Assembly: GCA_963758945.1 (NCBI GenBank)
Contig: CAVWXY010000009.1
Location: 62,001-126,000 of the forward strand
Length of the DNA stretch: 64,000 bases
Reading direction: 5' to 3'
From: VAZQ01 sp963758945
GTDB lineage: Bacteria; Pseudomonadota; Alphaproteobacteria; Rhizobiales; Xanthobacteraceae
The position numbers were made by a program, and so were the translations under genes. The notes beneath the pieces were generated by a model that was not told the DNA's origin, did no database searches, and saw nothing but the letters and a program-made list of their open reading frames with translations. The stretch's first letter is position 1. Every line of letters starts with the position of its first letter. Of the stretch, positions 8,192 to 16,669 are shown one piece after another.

Positions 8192-9226
8192 ATGGCCTTC
8201 AAGGAGCGGGTGTTTTCCGGCGTGCAGCCGACCGGTAATCTGCATCTCGGCAATTACCTCGGCGCCCTCATGAAGTTCGTTGCGCTGCAGGACAACTACG
8301 ACTGCATCTATTGCGTCGTCGACCTGCATGCGGTGACGGTGTGGCAGGACCCCGCCGAGTTGCCGAGGGCGACGCGCGAGGTCGCGGCCGCGTTCGTGGC
8401 CTGCGGCATCGACGCCAAGAAGCACATCGTGTTCAACCAAAGCCAGGTCGCCGAGCACGCCGAGCTCGCCTGGATATTCAACTGCGTGGCTCGCCTCGGC
8501 TGGCTCAACCGCATGACCCAGTTCAAGGAAAAGGCGGGCAAGGATCGCGAGAATGCCTCGGTCGGTCTCTATGCCTATCCGACGCTGATGGCGGCCGACA
8601 TCCTGGTCTATCGCGCCACCCACGTGCCCGTCGGCGAGGACCAGAAGCAGCACTTGGAGCTCTCGCGCGACATTGCGCAGAAGTTCAACAACGATTACGC
8701 CAAATCGATCCAGGCGCACGGCTACGGCGACGCATTCTTCCCGCAGCCCGAGCCACTGATCCAGGGGCCGGCGACGCGGGTGATGTCGCTGCGCGACGGC
8801 GCGAAGAAGATGTCGAAGTCCGACGCCTCGGATCAGTCGCGCATCAATCTCACCGATGATGCCGACGCGATCGCCCACAAGATTCGCCGCGCCAAGACCG
8901 ATCCGGAGCCGTTGCCGAGCGAACAAAAAGGCCTCGAAGCGCGCCCCGAAGCCGACAACCTAGTGGGCATCTACGCCGCGTTGGCGGAGAAGAGCAAGGC
9001 GGCCGTGCTCGGCGAGTTCGGCGGCGCGCAGTTCTCGACCTTCAAGGCCGCCCTCGTCGATCTCGCGGTCGCCAAGCTCGGGCCGATCAACGCCGAGATG
9101 AAACGGCTGGTCGCCGATCCCGTCTATATCGATTCGGTTCTCGCCGACGGGGCCGCGCGCGCGCAGGTCGTCGCAGCGGATACCATGAAAGCGGTCAAGG
9201 ACATCGTCGGCTTCGTGCGGCGCTGA
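8192..9226 (+). CDS. trpS: Tryptophanyl-tRNA synthetase
   Basis: 344 residues, class I synthetase charging tRNA-Trp. The start MAFKERVFSGVQPTGNLHLGNYLG contains the HIGH-type motif HLGN (residues 18-21); KMSKS is intact at 206-210. The length is normal for the bacterial enzyme. An in-frame upstream extension to 7901 overlaps murJ and has no family match, so the ATG at 8192 is chosen. The murJ-trpS-usp-nfu order is typical of the Bradyrhizobium group as I know it. Confidence 0.96.
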   Translation: MAFKERVFSGVQPTGNLHLGNYLGALMKFVALQDNYDCIYCVVDLHAVTVWQDPAELPRATREVAAAFVACGIDAKKHIVFNQSQVAEHAELAWIFNCVARLGWLNRMTQFKEKAGKDRENASVGLYAYPTLMAADILVYRATHVPVGEDQKQHLELSRDIAQKFNNDYAKSIQAHGYGDAFFPQPEPLIQGPATRVMSLRDGAKKMSKSDASDQSRINLTDDADAIAHKIRRAKTDPEPLPSEQKGLEARPEADNLVGIYAALAEKSKAAVLGEFGGAQFSTFKAALVDLAVAKLGPINAEMKRLVADPVYIDSVLADGAARAQVVAADTMKAVKDIVGFVRR

Positions 9227-9326
9227 AGCCGGTCGCAATCCGACCGCCTGCCACTGTCCCCAACGTTCCGGACTTGTATCGCCACCAAGGGGCATGGCAG
9301 GATTCCCAGGTTGGCGGGAAAAATCG

Positions 9327-9821
9327 ATGAGCAGAAAGCGCCGCAGCTACGAGGCCGGTCACTCGCCGAAATTCATGGTCGTCATCGACGACTCGCCGGA
9401 ATGCGATCGTGCGCTCTATTTCGCCAGCCGGCGCGCGCTGCGAATCGGCGCGACCGTGCTCATGCTGCGCGTGATCGAGACCCACGACCGCAACCAGCAA
9501 TGGCTCGGCGTCGCCGACATCATGCGGGCGGAGGCCTACGACGAGGCGAATGCGGTGCTCGACCGCCATGCGGCGCGCTCGGCGAGCATCACCGGGGTCG
9601 TGCCGCAGCGCGTGATCCGCGAAGGCGAGAAGACCCAGGAGGTCCTCAATCTCATCGAGGATGACGAAGACATCGCCATCCTGGTCCTGGCTGCCGCGAC
9701 CGACAAGGAGGGACCCGGGCCGCTTGTCTCCAGCGTCGGCAAGAACGCCGGCGAGTTTCCCATTCCGGTCGCCATCGTGCCCGGCCACCTCAGCGACGAG
9801 GACCTCGATTCGATGTCCTAG
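9327..9821 (+). CDS. Universal stress protein (UspA family)
   Basis: 164 residues. A single Usp fold: FMVVIDDSPECDRALYFASRRAL at the start, a long central helix, and a C-terminal part ending FPIPVAIVPG. The classical ATP-loop pattern is not clean here (GPGPLVSSVGKN), so nucleotide binding is uncertain. The start MSRKRRSYE at 9327 is preferred to an upstream in-frame ATG at 9294; neither has a strong ribosome-binding site. Located between trpS and nfu; role in stress response inferred from family only. Confidence 0.85.
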   Translation: MSRKRRSYEAGHSPKFMVVIDDSPECDRALYFASRRALRIGATVLMLRVIETHDRNQQWLGVADIMRAEAYDEANAVLDRHAARSASITGVVPQRVIREGEKTQEVLNLIEDDEDIAILVLAAATDKEGPGPLVSSVGKNAGEFPIPVAIVPGHLSDEDLDSMS

Positions 9822-9932
9822 GCGGTCGCGGCATCGAAAATCCTTGAACTTCCGCCCCGCGGCGCCACTTATTACTATGATCGCGCCATATTCGCGCAGG
9901 CTTCGGATCCTGCGCCGGCGAAGGAGCCAACC

Positions 9933-10493
9933 ATGTTCATCCAGACCGAGCCGACCCCGAATCCCGCAACGCTCAAGTTCCTGCCCGGACGGACCGTGCT
10001 GGCGGGCGGCACCCTCGACATGCGTGACAAGGAGGCGGCGGCGCGGTCGCCGCTGGCCGAGCGCCTGTTCGCGATCGGGGGCATTTCCGGTGTGTTCTTC
10101 GGCTCCGACTTCATCGCCGTCACCAAGGCCGGCGGGGAATGGCAGCAGCTCAAGCCCGCGATCCTCGGCACCATCATGGAGCACTTCATGTCCGGTGCCC
10201 CGATCATGCGCGGGGAGGACGCCGCGCCAGCCGCGGCCGGCGAATTCTTCGAGGCCAAGGATTCCGAGACCGTTGCCACCATCAAGGAGCTGATCGAGGC
10301 CCGCGTGCGGCCGGCGGTCGCCAACGACGGCGGCGATATCACCTTCCGCGGCTTCAAGGATGGCGTCGTCTATCTCGACATGAAGGGCGCCTGTTCGGGC
10401 TGCCCGTCCTCGACGGCGACGCTTCGCCACGGCATTCAGAACCTGCTGCGCCATTACCTGCCGGACGTGGTCGAAGTCCGACCGATGGGCTAG
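9933..10493 (+). CDS. Fe-S cluster scaffold/carrier of the Nfu family
   Basis: 186 residues. An Nfu N-terminal domain (residues 1-88, starting MFIQTEPTPNPATLKFLPG) is followed by a NifU-like C-terminal domain (about 112-180) with the cluster-binding pair Cys154-x2-Cys157 in ACSGCPSS. Such proteins carry 4Fe-4S clusters to client enzymes; MiaB, which needs two, is encoded nearby. GAAGGAG lies upstream of the ATG. A TTGAAC at 9844-9849 with an AT-rich TTATTACTAT downstream may be its promoter, though spacing is long. Confidence 0.93.
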   Translation: MFIQTEPTPNPATLKFLPGRTVLAGGTLDMRDKEAAARSPLAERLFAIGGISGVFFGSDFIAVTKAGGEWQQLKPAILGTIMEHFMSGAPIMRGEDAAPAAAGEFFEAKDSETVATIKELIEARVRPAVANDGGDITFRGFKDGVVYLDMKGACSGCPSSTATLRHGIQNLLRHYLPDVVEVRPMG

Positions 10494-10530
10494 CGGTGAC
10501 GGGGTCGGAGGACGACGACAGATGATCGCG

Positions 10531-10594
10531 AAGAGCGAATAGCGAATGGCGAACAAATCCAGCCGCCATTCGCTGCGCCCTGCTCGCCATTCGC
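10531..10594. repeat. GCGAATGGC intergenic inverted repeat between nfu and tsaB
   Basis: AGCGAATGGC (10541-10550) is mirrored by GCCATTCGCT (10565-10574), and a second mirror copy, CGCCATTCGC, lies at 10585-10594. The related word AGAGCGAATAGCGAATGG begins the element. It looks like one of the short GCGAATAGCGAATGG palindromic repeats I know from Bradyrhizobium-group intergenic DNA. No coding potential. Confidence 0.5.
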
Positions 10595-10633
10595 GTCAGT
10601 TCTTCCGTGGCGGTTCGCTCTCTGTCACCTGAC

Positions 10634-11318
10634 ATGCGCGTGCTCGCCATCGACACCGCGCTCGAGGCCTGTGCGGTCGCCGTATTCGATTCGAACTCGC
10701 GGCGGGATTGCCGCCAGCGAGACCTTGCCCATGGCGCGCGGCCATGCCGAAGCGGTCATGCCGCTCATCGCCCGCGTGATGGACCTGGCCGACCTTGAAT
10801 TCGCCGACCTCGACCGCATCGCCGTAACCACCGGACCCGGCAGCTTTACCGGGCTTCGCGTCGGAATATCTGCGGCGCGCGGCATCGCGCTGGTGGCGGG
10901 CAAGCCGGCGATCGGGCTCTCTACGCTCGCCGGTTTTGCCGCCCCGCTGATCGCGGAAGACGACAACACGCATGTGGTCGTGGCGATCGATGCCCGCCAC
11001 GACCAGGTCTATCTGCAGGTGTTCGGCCTTGGCGGGCGCACGCTCGTTGCCCCGCGGATCGCGACGCTGCGTGATGCAACGCGCGCGGCGATCACCGGGC
11101 GGGCGCGCATCGTCGGCTCGGCGGCAAATCAGGTGGCGGCGGCGTGGCCGAAGGGGGCCGAGCCGCCTTTATTGGTGGAGCATCGCAGCGCGCCCGATAT
11201 CGGCTGGATCGCCCGCCTCGGCGCCGCCGCTGAAGACGGGTATGGCAGGCCGAAACCACTCTATCTGCGCCCGCCCGATGCACAGCCGCAGGACGCCGCG
11301 CGGCTGCCCCGCCGATGA
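10634..11318 (+). CDS. tsaB: tRNA threonylcarbamoyladenosine protein TsaB, apparent +1 frameshift
   Basis: TsaB partners TsaD and TsaE in making t6A37 on tRNAs. The family N-terminus MRVLAIDTALEACAVAVFDSN starts at the ATG 10634 in one frame. The rest of the protein (GGIAASETLPMARGHAEA, then VTTGPGSFTGLRVGISAARGIAL) lies in the next frame. Removing a single base near 10697-10703 (for example C10700) rejoins them as DSNSGGIAASE and gives 227 residues, a normal length. Without the join, translation could begin at a GTG at 10671, losing the first phosphate-binding loop. tsaB is normally essential, so a sequence error is likely. The stop overlaps rimI by four bases. Confidence 0.85.
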
Positions 11319-11794
11319 TCGAGATTGTCACTCGCCTGTTCGCGCGCGGCGAGCCGGTGTTGTCGCAAGCCGGGCCCGGCGACGCCCGGGCATTGGCCGC
11401 GCTGCACGGCGCCGCTTTTCACCGCGGATGGAGCGAGAGCGAATTCGAGCAGTTGCTCCTGGACCGGAAGGTCGTCGCCCATCGCGCCATGGCGGGACGC
11501 AACGTCGTCGGCTTCATCATGTCGCGCCTCGTCCTCGATGAGGCCGAGATCCTGTCGGTCGCCGTGGCCGCGGCCCGGCGGGGACGGGGGCTGGCGCGGC
11601 GGCTGCTCGATCTCCACCTGCGCCGACTGGCAGGCCTCGGCGCGCGTTCGGTCTTCCTGGAAGTGGAGGAAGGCAATGTTGCAGCGCGCCGGCTCTATCA
11701 GCGGGCCGGGTTCCGGCAGGTCGGTCGCCGGGAAGGGTATTACCCGGCCACACGCGGCGCGGCCGCGCTGATTCTTCGCCGCGATCTGGTGTGA
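11315..11794 (+). CDS. rimI: GNAT acetyltransferase RimI (ribosomal protein S18 N-acetyltransferase type)
   Basis: 159 residues. GNAT fold with the acetyl-CoA loop in AAARRGRGLARRLL, preceded by VLDEAEILSVAV and followed by FLEVEEGNVAARRLYQRAGF. In characterised bacteria RimI acetylates the N-terminus of ribosomal protein S18. Its ATG overlaps the tsaB stop (ATGA), so the two are translationally coupled, an arrangement common for tsaB-rimI. A hairpin (GATCGGC at 11805-11811, GCCGATC at 11824-11830) lies just downstream but lacks a T-run. Confidence 0.92.
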   Translation: MIEIVTRLFARGEPVLSQAGPGDARALAALHGAAFHRGWSESEFEQLLLDRKVVAHRAMAGRNVVGFIMSRLVLDEAEILSVAVAAARRGRGLARRLLDLHLRRLAGLGARSVFLEVEEGNVAARRLYQRAGFRQVGRREGYYPATRGAAALILRRDLV

Positions 11795-11921
11795 GGGATC
11801 GCGAGATCGGCTTGCGCGGCGGCGCCGATCCAACGCACAGGCCGATGACCTATTCCTGATTCCCCGACCCAATGGATTTCGACCCCCCAGGCATGATATT
11901 GCAGGCGAACGGAGAAGCGTT

Positions 11922-12356
11922 GTGAACGCGCCGAAGCCTAAGAACATCGAAAATCTATGCACCGCCAAGGGCATGCGCATGACCGAGCAGCGCCGCGTGA
12001 TCGCACGCGTGCTGGCGGCGGCCGACGACCACCCCGACGTCGAAGAACTGTATCGGCGTTGCGCCGCGGTGGACGACCGCATCTCGATCTCCACCGTCTA
12101 CCGGACCGTGAAGCTGTTCGAGGATGCCGGCATCATCGAGCGCCACGATTTCCGCAACGGGCGTGCGCGCTACGAGCAGATGCCCGAGAGCCACCACGAC
12201 CATCTCATCAATCTGCGTACCGGCGAGGTGATCGAGTTTCAGTCGGAAGAGATCGAACGGCTGCAGGCCGAAGTCGCCCGGCGCCTCGGCTACCGCCTGG
12301 TCGACCATCGGCTGGAGCTCTATGCGCTTCCGCTCGACGACAAGCCGAAACGCTGA
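11922..12356 (+). CDS. fur: Fur-family metal-responsive repressor
   Basis: 144 residues. Winged-helix DNA-binding domain (about 10-85, with TEQRRVIARVL and ISISTVYRTVKLFEDAG) and a C-terminal dimerisation domain with the metal site HHDH at 91-94. No CxxC zinc pairs are present. This matches the alphaproteobacterial Fur/Mur type, which in different genera responds to iron or manganese. The second Fur-family gene in the window, at 36676, is Irr, so this one is the general Fur. The start is a GTG with GGAGAAG upstream. A 127-base gap separates it from rimI. Confidence 0.92.
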   Translation: MNAPKPKNIENLCTAKGMRMTEQRRVIARVLAAADDHPDVEELYRRCAAVDDRISISTVYRTVKLFEDAGIIERHDFRNGRARYEQMPESHHDHLINLRTGEVIEFQSEEIERLQAEVARRLGYRLVDHRLELYALPLDDKPKR

Positions 12357-12529
12357 CGGCGCTTGCGGCCGCTGGGACGGCGTATGGGGAGGCGACCACC
12401 ACACCCATTTTCTTTTGCCGCCAAACCGGGTAAGACCGGGCGTCGTCGGCCGACCGTCCTCGGCGCAGGATTTATGAGGGGCGTCAAGGAGTTGAGGGCA
12501 TCCTGGGGGGATGAACTGACTGGACCTGC

Positions 12530-13915
12530 ATGAGTCGACTGCGCAAGCTCTACGTCAAGTCCTTCGGCTGCCAGATGAACGTCTACGATTCTCATCGCAT
12601 GGCGGACATGCTGGCGCCTGAAGGCTTCGCCGAGGTCGCCCGCGTCGAGGACGCCGATCTCGTCATCCTCAATACCTGCCATATCCGCGAGAAGGCGGCT
12701 GACAAGGTCTATTCCGAACTCGGCCGCCTCCGCGTTCACAAGCAGGCCGCGGAGCGGGAAGGTCGCCGCGTGACGATTGCGGTCGCGGGTTGCGTGGCCC
12801 AGGCCGAGGGAGAGGAAATCATCCGTCGCGCGCCGGCGGTCGATCTCGTGGTCGGGCCGCAAAGCTATCATCGGCTGCCACGGTTGCTCGCCCGCGCCGA
12901 GCGCGCCGGCGGCGTGGTCGACACCGAATTTCCGGTCGAAGACAAGTTCGACGCCCTGAGCCCGCCGACCCGCGCGGCGATCCGCGCGCGCGGGGTATCG
13001 GCCTTCGTCACCGTGCAGGAAGGCTGCGACAAATTCTGCACGTTTTGCGTCGTGCCCTATACGCGCGGCGCCGAAATGTCGCGGCCGGTGATGCGGATCA
13101 TCGCCGAGGTCGAGCGCCTGGCGGATGGCGGCGTGCGCGAAATCACGCTGATCGGCCAGAACGTCAACGCCTATCACGGCGAAGGACCCGATGGCCGGCC
13201 GTGGACGCTCGGGCGATTGCTGGAGCGCGTTGCCGAAGTGCCGGGGATCGCGCGCCTGCGCTATACCACCAGCCATCCCTGCGACATGGAGGCGAGCTTG
13301 ATCGCGGCGCATCGCGACCTCCCGAGCCTCATGCCCTATCTGCACCTGCCGGTGCAGTCGGGCTCCGACCGCATCCTCGCCGCGATGAACCGCCGCCACA
13401 CGCGCGCGGATTATCTCGAGACCATCGCATGCATGCGGGCAGCACGGCCGGGCATGGCGTTCTCGTCGGACTTCATTGTCGGATTCCCCGGCGAGAGCGA
13501 GGAGGATTTTCGCGCAACCCTCTCGCTGCTCGACGAAGTCGGCTATGCCGGCGCGTTCTCCTTCAAGTATTCGCCCCGGCCCGGAACGCCGGCCGCCGAC
13601 ATGCCGGATCAGATCCCCGACCAGGTGAAATCCGAGCGGCTCCGCCGCCTGCAGGCCGCGATTGACGGCCACCAGGCCGCGTTCAACGCGTGCTGCCGCA
13701 GCCGGAGCTTCGACGTCCTGTTCGAAAAGCCGGGACGCCATCCTGGCCAGATCGTCGGCCGCTCCCCATATCTTCAGCCGGTTCAGGTCATGGGATCATC
13801 GACAATGATCGGTGACGTCGCAACGGTGACAATCACCGAGATCAGCGCGAACAGTCTGTTCGGCACCCTGGCGCAAACGCGCAGCGCCGCCGAGCCGATG
13901 CCGGCGGGGGGCTGA
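12530..13915 (+). CDS. miaB: tRNA-2-methylthio-N6-dimethylallyladenosine synthase MiaB
   Basis: 461 residues. A radical-SAM methylthiotransferase that adds the methylthio group to i6A37. The UPF0004 domain carries cluster ligands Cys14, Cys50 and Cys88; the radical-SAM loop Cys166-x3-Cys170-x2-Cys173 is intact in GCDKFCTFCVVPYTRG. A C-terminal TRAM domain ends the protein. It begins a compact run: phoH starts four bases after its stop and ybeY, corC and lnt follow. The same neighbours occur in many alphaproteobacteria and link tRNA modification to rRNA maturation. Confidence 0.97.
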   Translation: MSRLRKLYVKSFGCQMNVYDSHRMADMLAPEGFAEVARVEDADLVILNTCHIREKAADKVYSELGRLRVHKQAAEREGRRVTIAVAGCVAQAEGEEIIRRAPAVDLVVGPQSYHRLPRLLARAERAGGVVDTEFPVEDKFDALSPPTRAAIRARGVSAFVTVQEGCDKFCTFCVVPYTRGAEMSRPVMRIIAEVERLADGGVREITLIGQNVNAYHGEGPDGRPWTLGRLLERVAEVPGIARLRYTTSHPCDMEASLIAAHRDLPSLMPYLHLPVQSGSDRILAAMNRRHTRADYLETIACMRAARPGMAFSSDFIVGFPGESEEDFRATLSLLDEVGYAGAFSFKYSPRPGTPAADMPDQIPDQVKSERLRRLQAAIDGHQAAFNACCRSRSFDVLFEKPGRHPGQIVGRSPYLQPVQVMGSSTMIGDVATVTITEISANSLFGTLAQTRSAAEPMPAGG

Positions 13916-13919
13916 ACCG

Positions 13920-14975
13920 TTGCGCTCACCTCAATCGGACGACGGATCGTTCGTGTCCGCACCGACCACGGCCGGCGACAATGCGGCGACCCAGATCGTG
14001 CTCGCCTTCGACGACAACCGACTGGCATCCCTCCTGTTCGGCCAGTACGGACAGAATCTCGCATTGATCGAGCGCAGGCTCGGCGTGGTCGCCGAGCAAC
14101 GTGGCAATCACGTCACCGTCGCCGGCTCGCGCGACGGCGTAGAGCGGACTCGGCGCGTGCTCGAAGGCCTCTACGAGCAACTCAAGCGCGGCGACGAGCT
14201 GGTTTCCGGCGACGTCGAAGGCGCGATCCGCCTGGCCATCGCACAGGGCTCGCTGTTCGACTATGACGCCGCGACCGCACAGCCGAGCTTCGAGGAGATC
14301 AACCTACGCAAGCGTCCCGTGCGTGCGCGCACCGCGGCGCAGGACGCCTACATCCGCGCGCTCCGCCGTCACGCGCTCGTCTTCGGCACCGGGCCGGCGG
14401 GCACGGGCAAAACTTGGCTCGCGGTCGCCCATGCGGTGCAGCTGTTCGAGCGCAAGGAGGTCGACCGCATCATCCTTTCGCGCCCGGCGGTTGAGGCCGG
14501 CGAACGGCTCGGTTTCCTTCCCGGCGACATGCGCGAGAAGGTCGACCCGTATCTGCGCCCGATCTACGACGCGCTTTACGATCTGATGGATGCGCGCATC
14601 GTCGAGCGCGCGTTGCAGACCGGCGAGATCGAGATCGCACCGCTCGCGTTCATGCGCGGACGCACACTCTCGAACGCGGTCGTCATCCTCGACGAAGCGC
14701 AGAACACGACGTCGATGCAGATGAAGATGTTCCTCACTCGGCTGGGCGAGAACAGCCGCATGATCGTCACCGGCGACCCGAGCCAGGTCGATCTGCCGCC
14801 CGGACAGACGTCCGGGCTCGCGGAGGCCACACGGCTGCTGCGCAACGTCGAGGGCATCGGCCACGTCATCTACAGCGCCGACGACGTCATTCGGCACGAG
14901 CTCGTGGGGCGCATTGTCGACGCCTACGACAAGGCGGCGCTCAAGGCCGCGCGGACGCGCGAGGCCCGGGAATGA
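13920..14975 (+). CDS. PhoH-like ATPase
   Basis: 351 residues. PhoH domain with Walker A GPAGTGKT (158-165) and Walker B VVILDEAQNTT near residue 260. A KH-like N-terminal region (LAFDDNRLASLLFGQYGQNLALIE) suggests RNA binding. Its constant place next to ybeY suggests a role with that endoribonuclease in RNA processing, an inference from context. The start is a TTG at 13920, four bases after miaB; a GTG at 13953 is an alternative. No phosphate-regulation element was noticed upstream. Confidence 0.92.
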   Translation: MRSPQSDDGSFVSAPTTAGDNAATQIVLAFDDNRLASLLFGQYGQNLALIERRLGVVAEQRGNHVTVAGSRDGVERTRRVLEGLYEQLKRGDELVSGDVEGAIRLAIAQGSLFDYDAATAQPSFEEINLRKRPVRARTAAQDAYIRALRRHALVFGTGPAGTGKTWLAVAHAVQLFERKEVDRIILSRPAVEAGERLGFLPGDMREKVDPYLRPIYDALYDLMDARIVERALQTGEIEIAPLAFMRGRTLSNAVVILDEAQNTTSMQMKMFLTRLGENSRMIVTGDPSQVDLPPGQTSGLAEATRLLRNVEGIGHVIYSADDVIRHELVGRIVDAYDKAALKAARTREARE

Positions 14976-15015
14976 TTGCTTGCGCTTTCATCTCTTCCAC
15001 GAATCGGGGAGCGAG

Positions 15016-15543
15016 ATGAAGTCCAGGACTGCCAACCGGAGCACGCGGCACCGCATCCGCCGGCGATCGCCCACCGTCGACATCTTGATCGAATCTCCGC
15101 TGTGGAAGGCGCAGCGCGATGCCAGGGCGCTGTTGCGCCGCGCGATCATCGCGGCTGCGTCGACCGTGGCAACGGCCGGAGGCGAACTTGCCGTCGTGCT
15201 GACGGATGATTCGGCGATCCGCGCGCTCAACCGAGACTGGCGTTGCCGGGACACGGCGACCAACGTGCTGTCGTTTCCAACCAAGGCCGCACACGACGGC
15301 CGTGGAGCACCCGGCCTGCTCGGTGATATCGTAATCGCCTACGAGACGACCGAACGCGAAGCAAGCGCCGAGCACAAGCCCTTTGCGCACCATCTGGCGC
15401 ATCTCGCCGTGCACGGATTCCTTCATCTCGCCGGCTACGATCACGAAGCGGACGACGAGGCGGCGGCAATGGAACGACTCGAGACCGCCATCCTCGCCCG
15501 GCTCGACGTGCCGGATCCCTATGTTGCGCGCGGCGATGCCTGA
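15016..15543 (+). CDS. ybeY: Endoribonuclease YbeY (16S rRNA maturation)
   Basis: 175 residues. Zinc-dependent single-strand endoribonuclease of the UPF0054 family. The metal motif H-x3-H-x5-H is present in HLAVHGFLHLAGYDH, and TATNVLSFPT and GDIVIAYET precede it. The start MKSRTANRS at 15016 is chosen because GGGGAGCGAG lies directly upstream. The open frame extends to 14914 inside phoH without family similarity. The stop overlaps the corC start by eight bases, indicating translational coupling. Confidence 0.94.
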   Translation: MKSRTANRSTRHRIRRRSPTVDILIESPLWKAQRDARALLRRAIIAAASTVATAGGELAVVLTDDSAIRALNRDWRCRDTATNVLSFPTKAAHDGRGAPGLLGDIVIAYETTEREASAEHKPFAHHLAHLAVHGFLHLAGYDHEADDEAAAMERLETAILARLDVPDPYVARGDA

Positions 15544-16669
15544 TTCCGACCCTCCCAGTTCGAGCGAGTTCACCCGCAATCTGCCGGTCCCGGTTGCGCG
15601 TCCGGGCCCGGTCGCGCGCGAGCACGCCGACGGCTGGCTGAGGCGAATGCTGCGATCGATCCTGGGCTTGAGGTCGAACACAGTCCGCGCCAACCTCAAG
15701 GACGTGCTCGAAGGCGGGACTGGCGAAACCGGCTTTTCGCCCACCGAGCGCACCATGCTCTCGAACATCCTCGGCCTGCGCGAGCGGCGCGTGGCGGATG
15801 TCATGGTGCCGCGCGCCGACATCATTGCCGTGCAACGCGACATCCCGCTCGGCGAGCTCATGAAGGTGTTCGAAAGCGCTGCCCATTCGCGCCTCGTGGT
15901 TTATGACGACACCCTGGACGACGCCGTCGGCATGGTCCACATCCGCGATCTGGTCGCGTTCATGACGATGCGCGCTGCGGCAAGCGCCAGGGCCAATACG
16001 CGACGCAAGCGGCCGTTTCCCGCCGGCCTCGACCTCAAAGCCGTCGATCTGTCGATGCCGCTGTCGGCGACGCAGATCATTCGCGAAATCCTCTACGCAC
16101 CTCCGTCCATGCCGGTGCTCGACCTGCTCGCCAAGATGCAGACGACCCGCATCCATCTCGCGCTCGTGGTCGACGAATATGGCGGCAGCGACGGCGTCGT
16201 GTCGATCGAGGACGTCGTCGAGCAGGTCGTCGGCGAAATTGCCGACGAGCACGACGAGGAGAGCCCGCCGGGCGTGGTCCGCCAAGCCGACGGCTCGTAC
16301 CTAGCCGATGCCCGCGCGGGCCTGGAGGACCTCGGCACCATCATCGGCGCCGAATTCGACGTCGGCGAAGTCGCCAACGAGGTTGACACCCTCGCCGGAT
16401 ATGTCGCGACCCGGATCGGCCGCGTGCCGGTCCGCGGCGAACTCGTGCCCGGTCCCGGCCCGTTCGAGCTCGAAATCCTCGACGCCGATCCCCGCCGCGT
16501 GAAGAAGCTTCGGATCTACCGCAATCCGGACCGGGACAACGGTGGGCGCGGGAGCCGCCAGCCCGCTGCAGAGCCTGCCCCTCCAGGCGCTGCCTTGCCC
16601 GTGACCAGCGACGAATCGGTCAAGCTTTCCCCTGACACGGCGCCATCGAAATCCGCGCGCCGGCCGTGA
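15536..16669 (+). CDS. CorC/HlyC-type CBS-domain protein
   Basis: 377 residues. Cytoplasmic type: no membrane helices, two CBS domains (start region MVPRADIIAVQRDIPL; second around ILYAPPSMPVLDLLAKM) and a C-terminal CorC_HlyC domain after GGSDGVVSIEDVVEQVVGEI. Family members are tied to magnesium or cobalt efflux or called hemolysin-like, but the true function is poorly settled. The ATG at 15536 overlaps the ybeY end and the stop overlaps the lnt GTG. The C-terminal 40 residues are low-complexity and Pro/Ala-rich. Confidence 0.9.
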   Translation: MPDSDPPSSSEFTRNLPVPVARPGPVAREHADGWLRRMLRSILGLRSNTVRANLKDVLEGGTGETGFSPTERTMLSNILGLRERRVADVMVPRADIIAVQRDIPLGELMKVFESAAHSRLVVYDDTLDDAVGMVHIRDLVAFMTMRAAASARANTRRKRPFPAGLDLKAVDLSMPLSATQIIREILYAPPSMPVLDLLAKMQTTRIHLALVVDEYGGSDGVVSIEDVVEQVVGEIADEHDEESPPGVVRQADGSYLADARAGLEDLGTIIGAEFDVGEVANEVDTLAGYVATRIGRVPVRGELVPGPGPFELEILDADPRRVKKLRIYRNPDRDNGGRGSRQPAAEPAPPGAALPVTSDESVKLSPDTAPSKSARRP

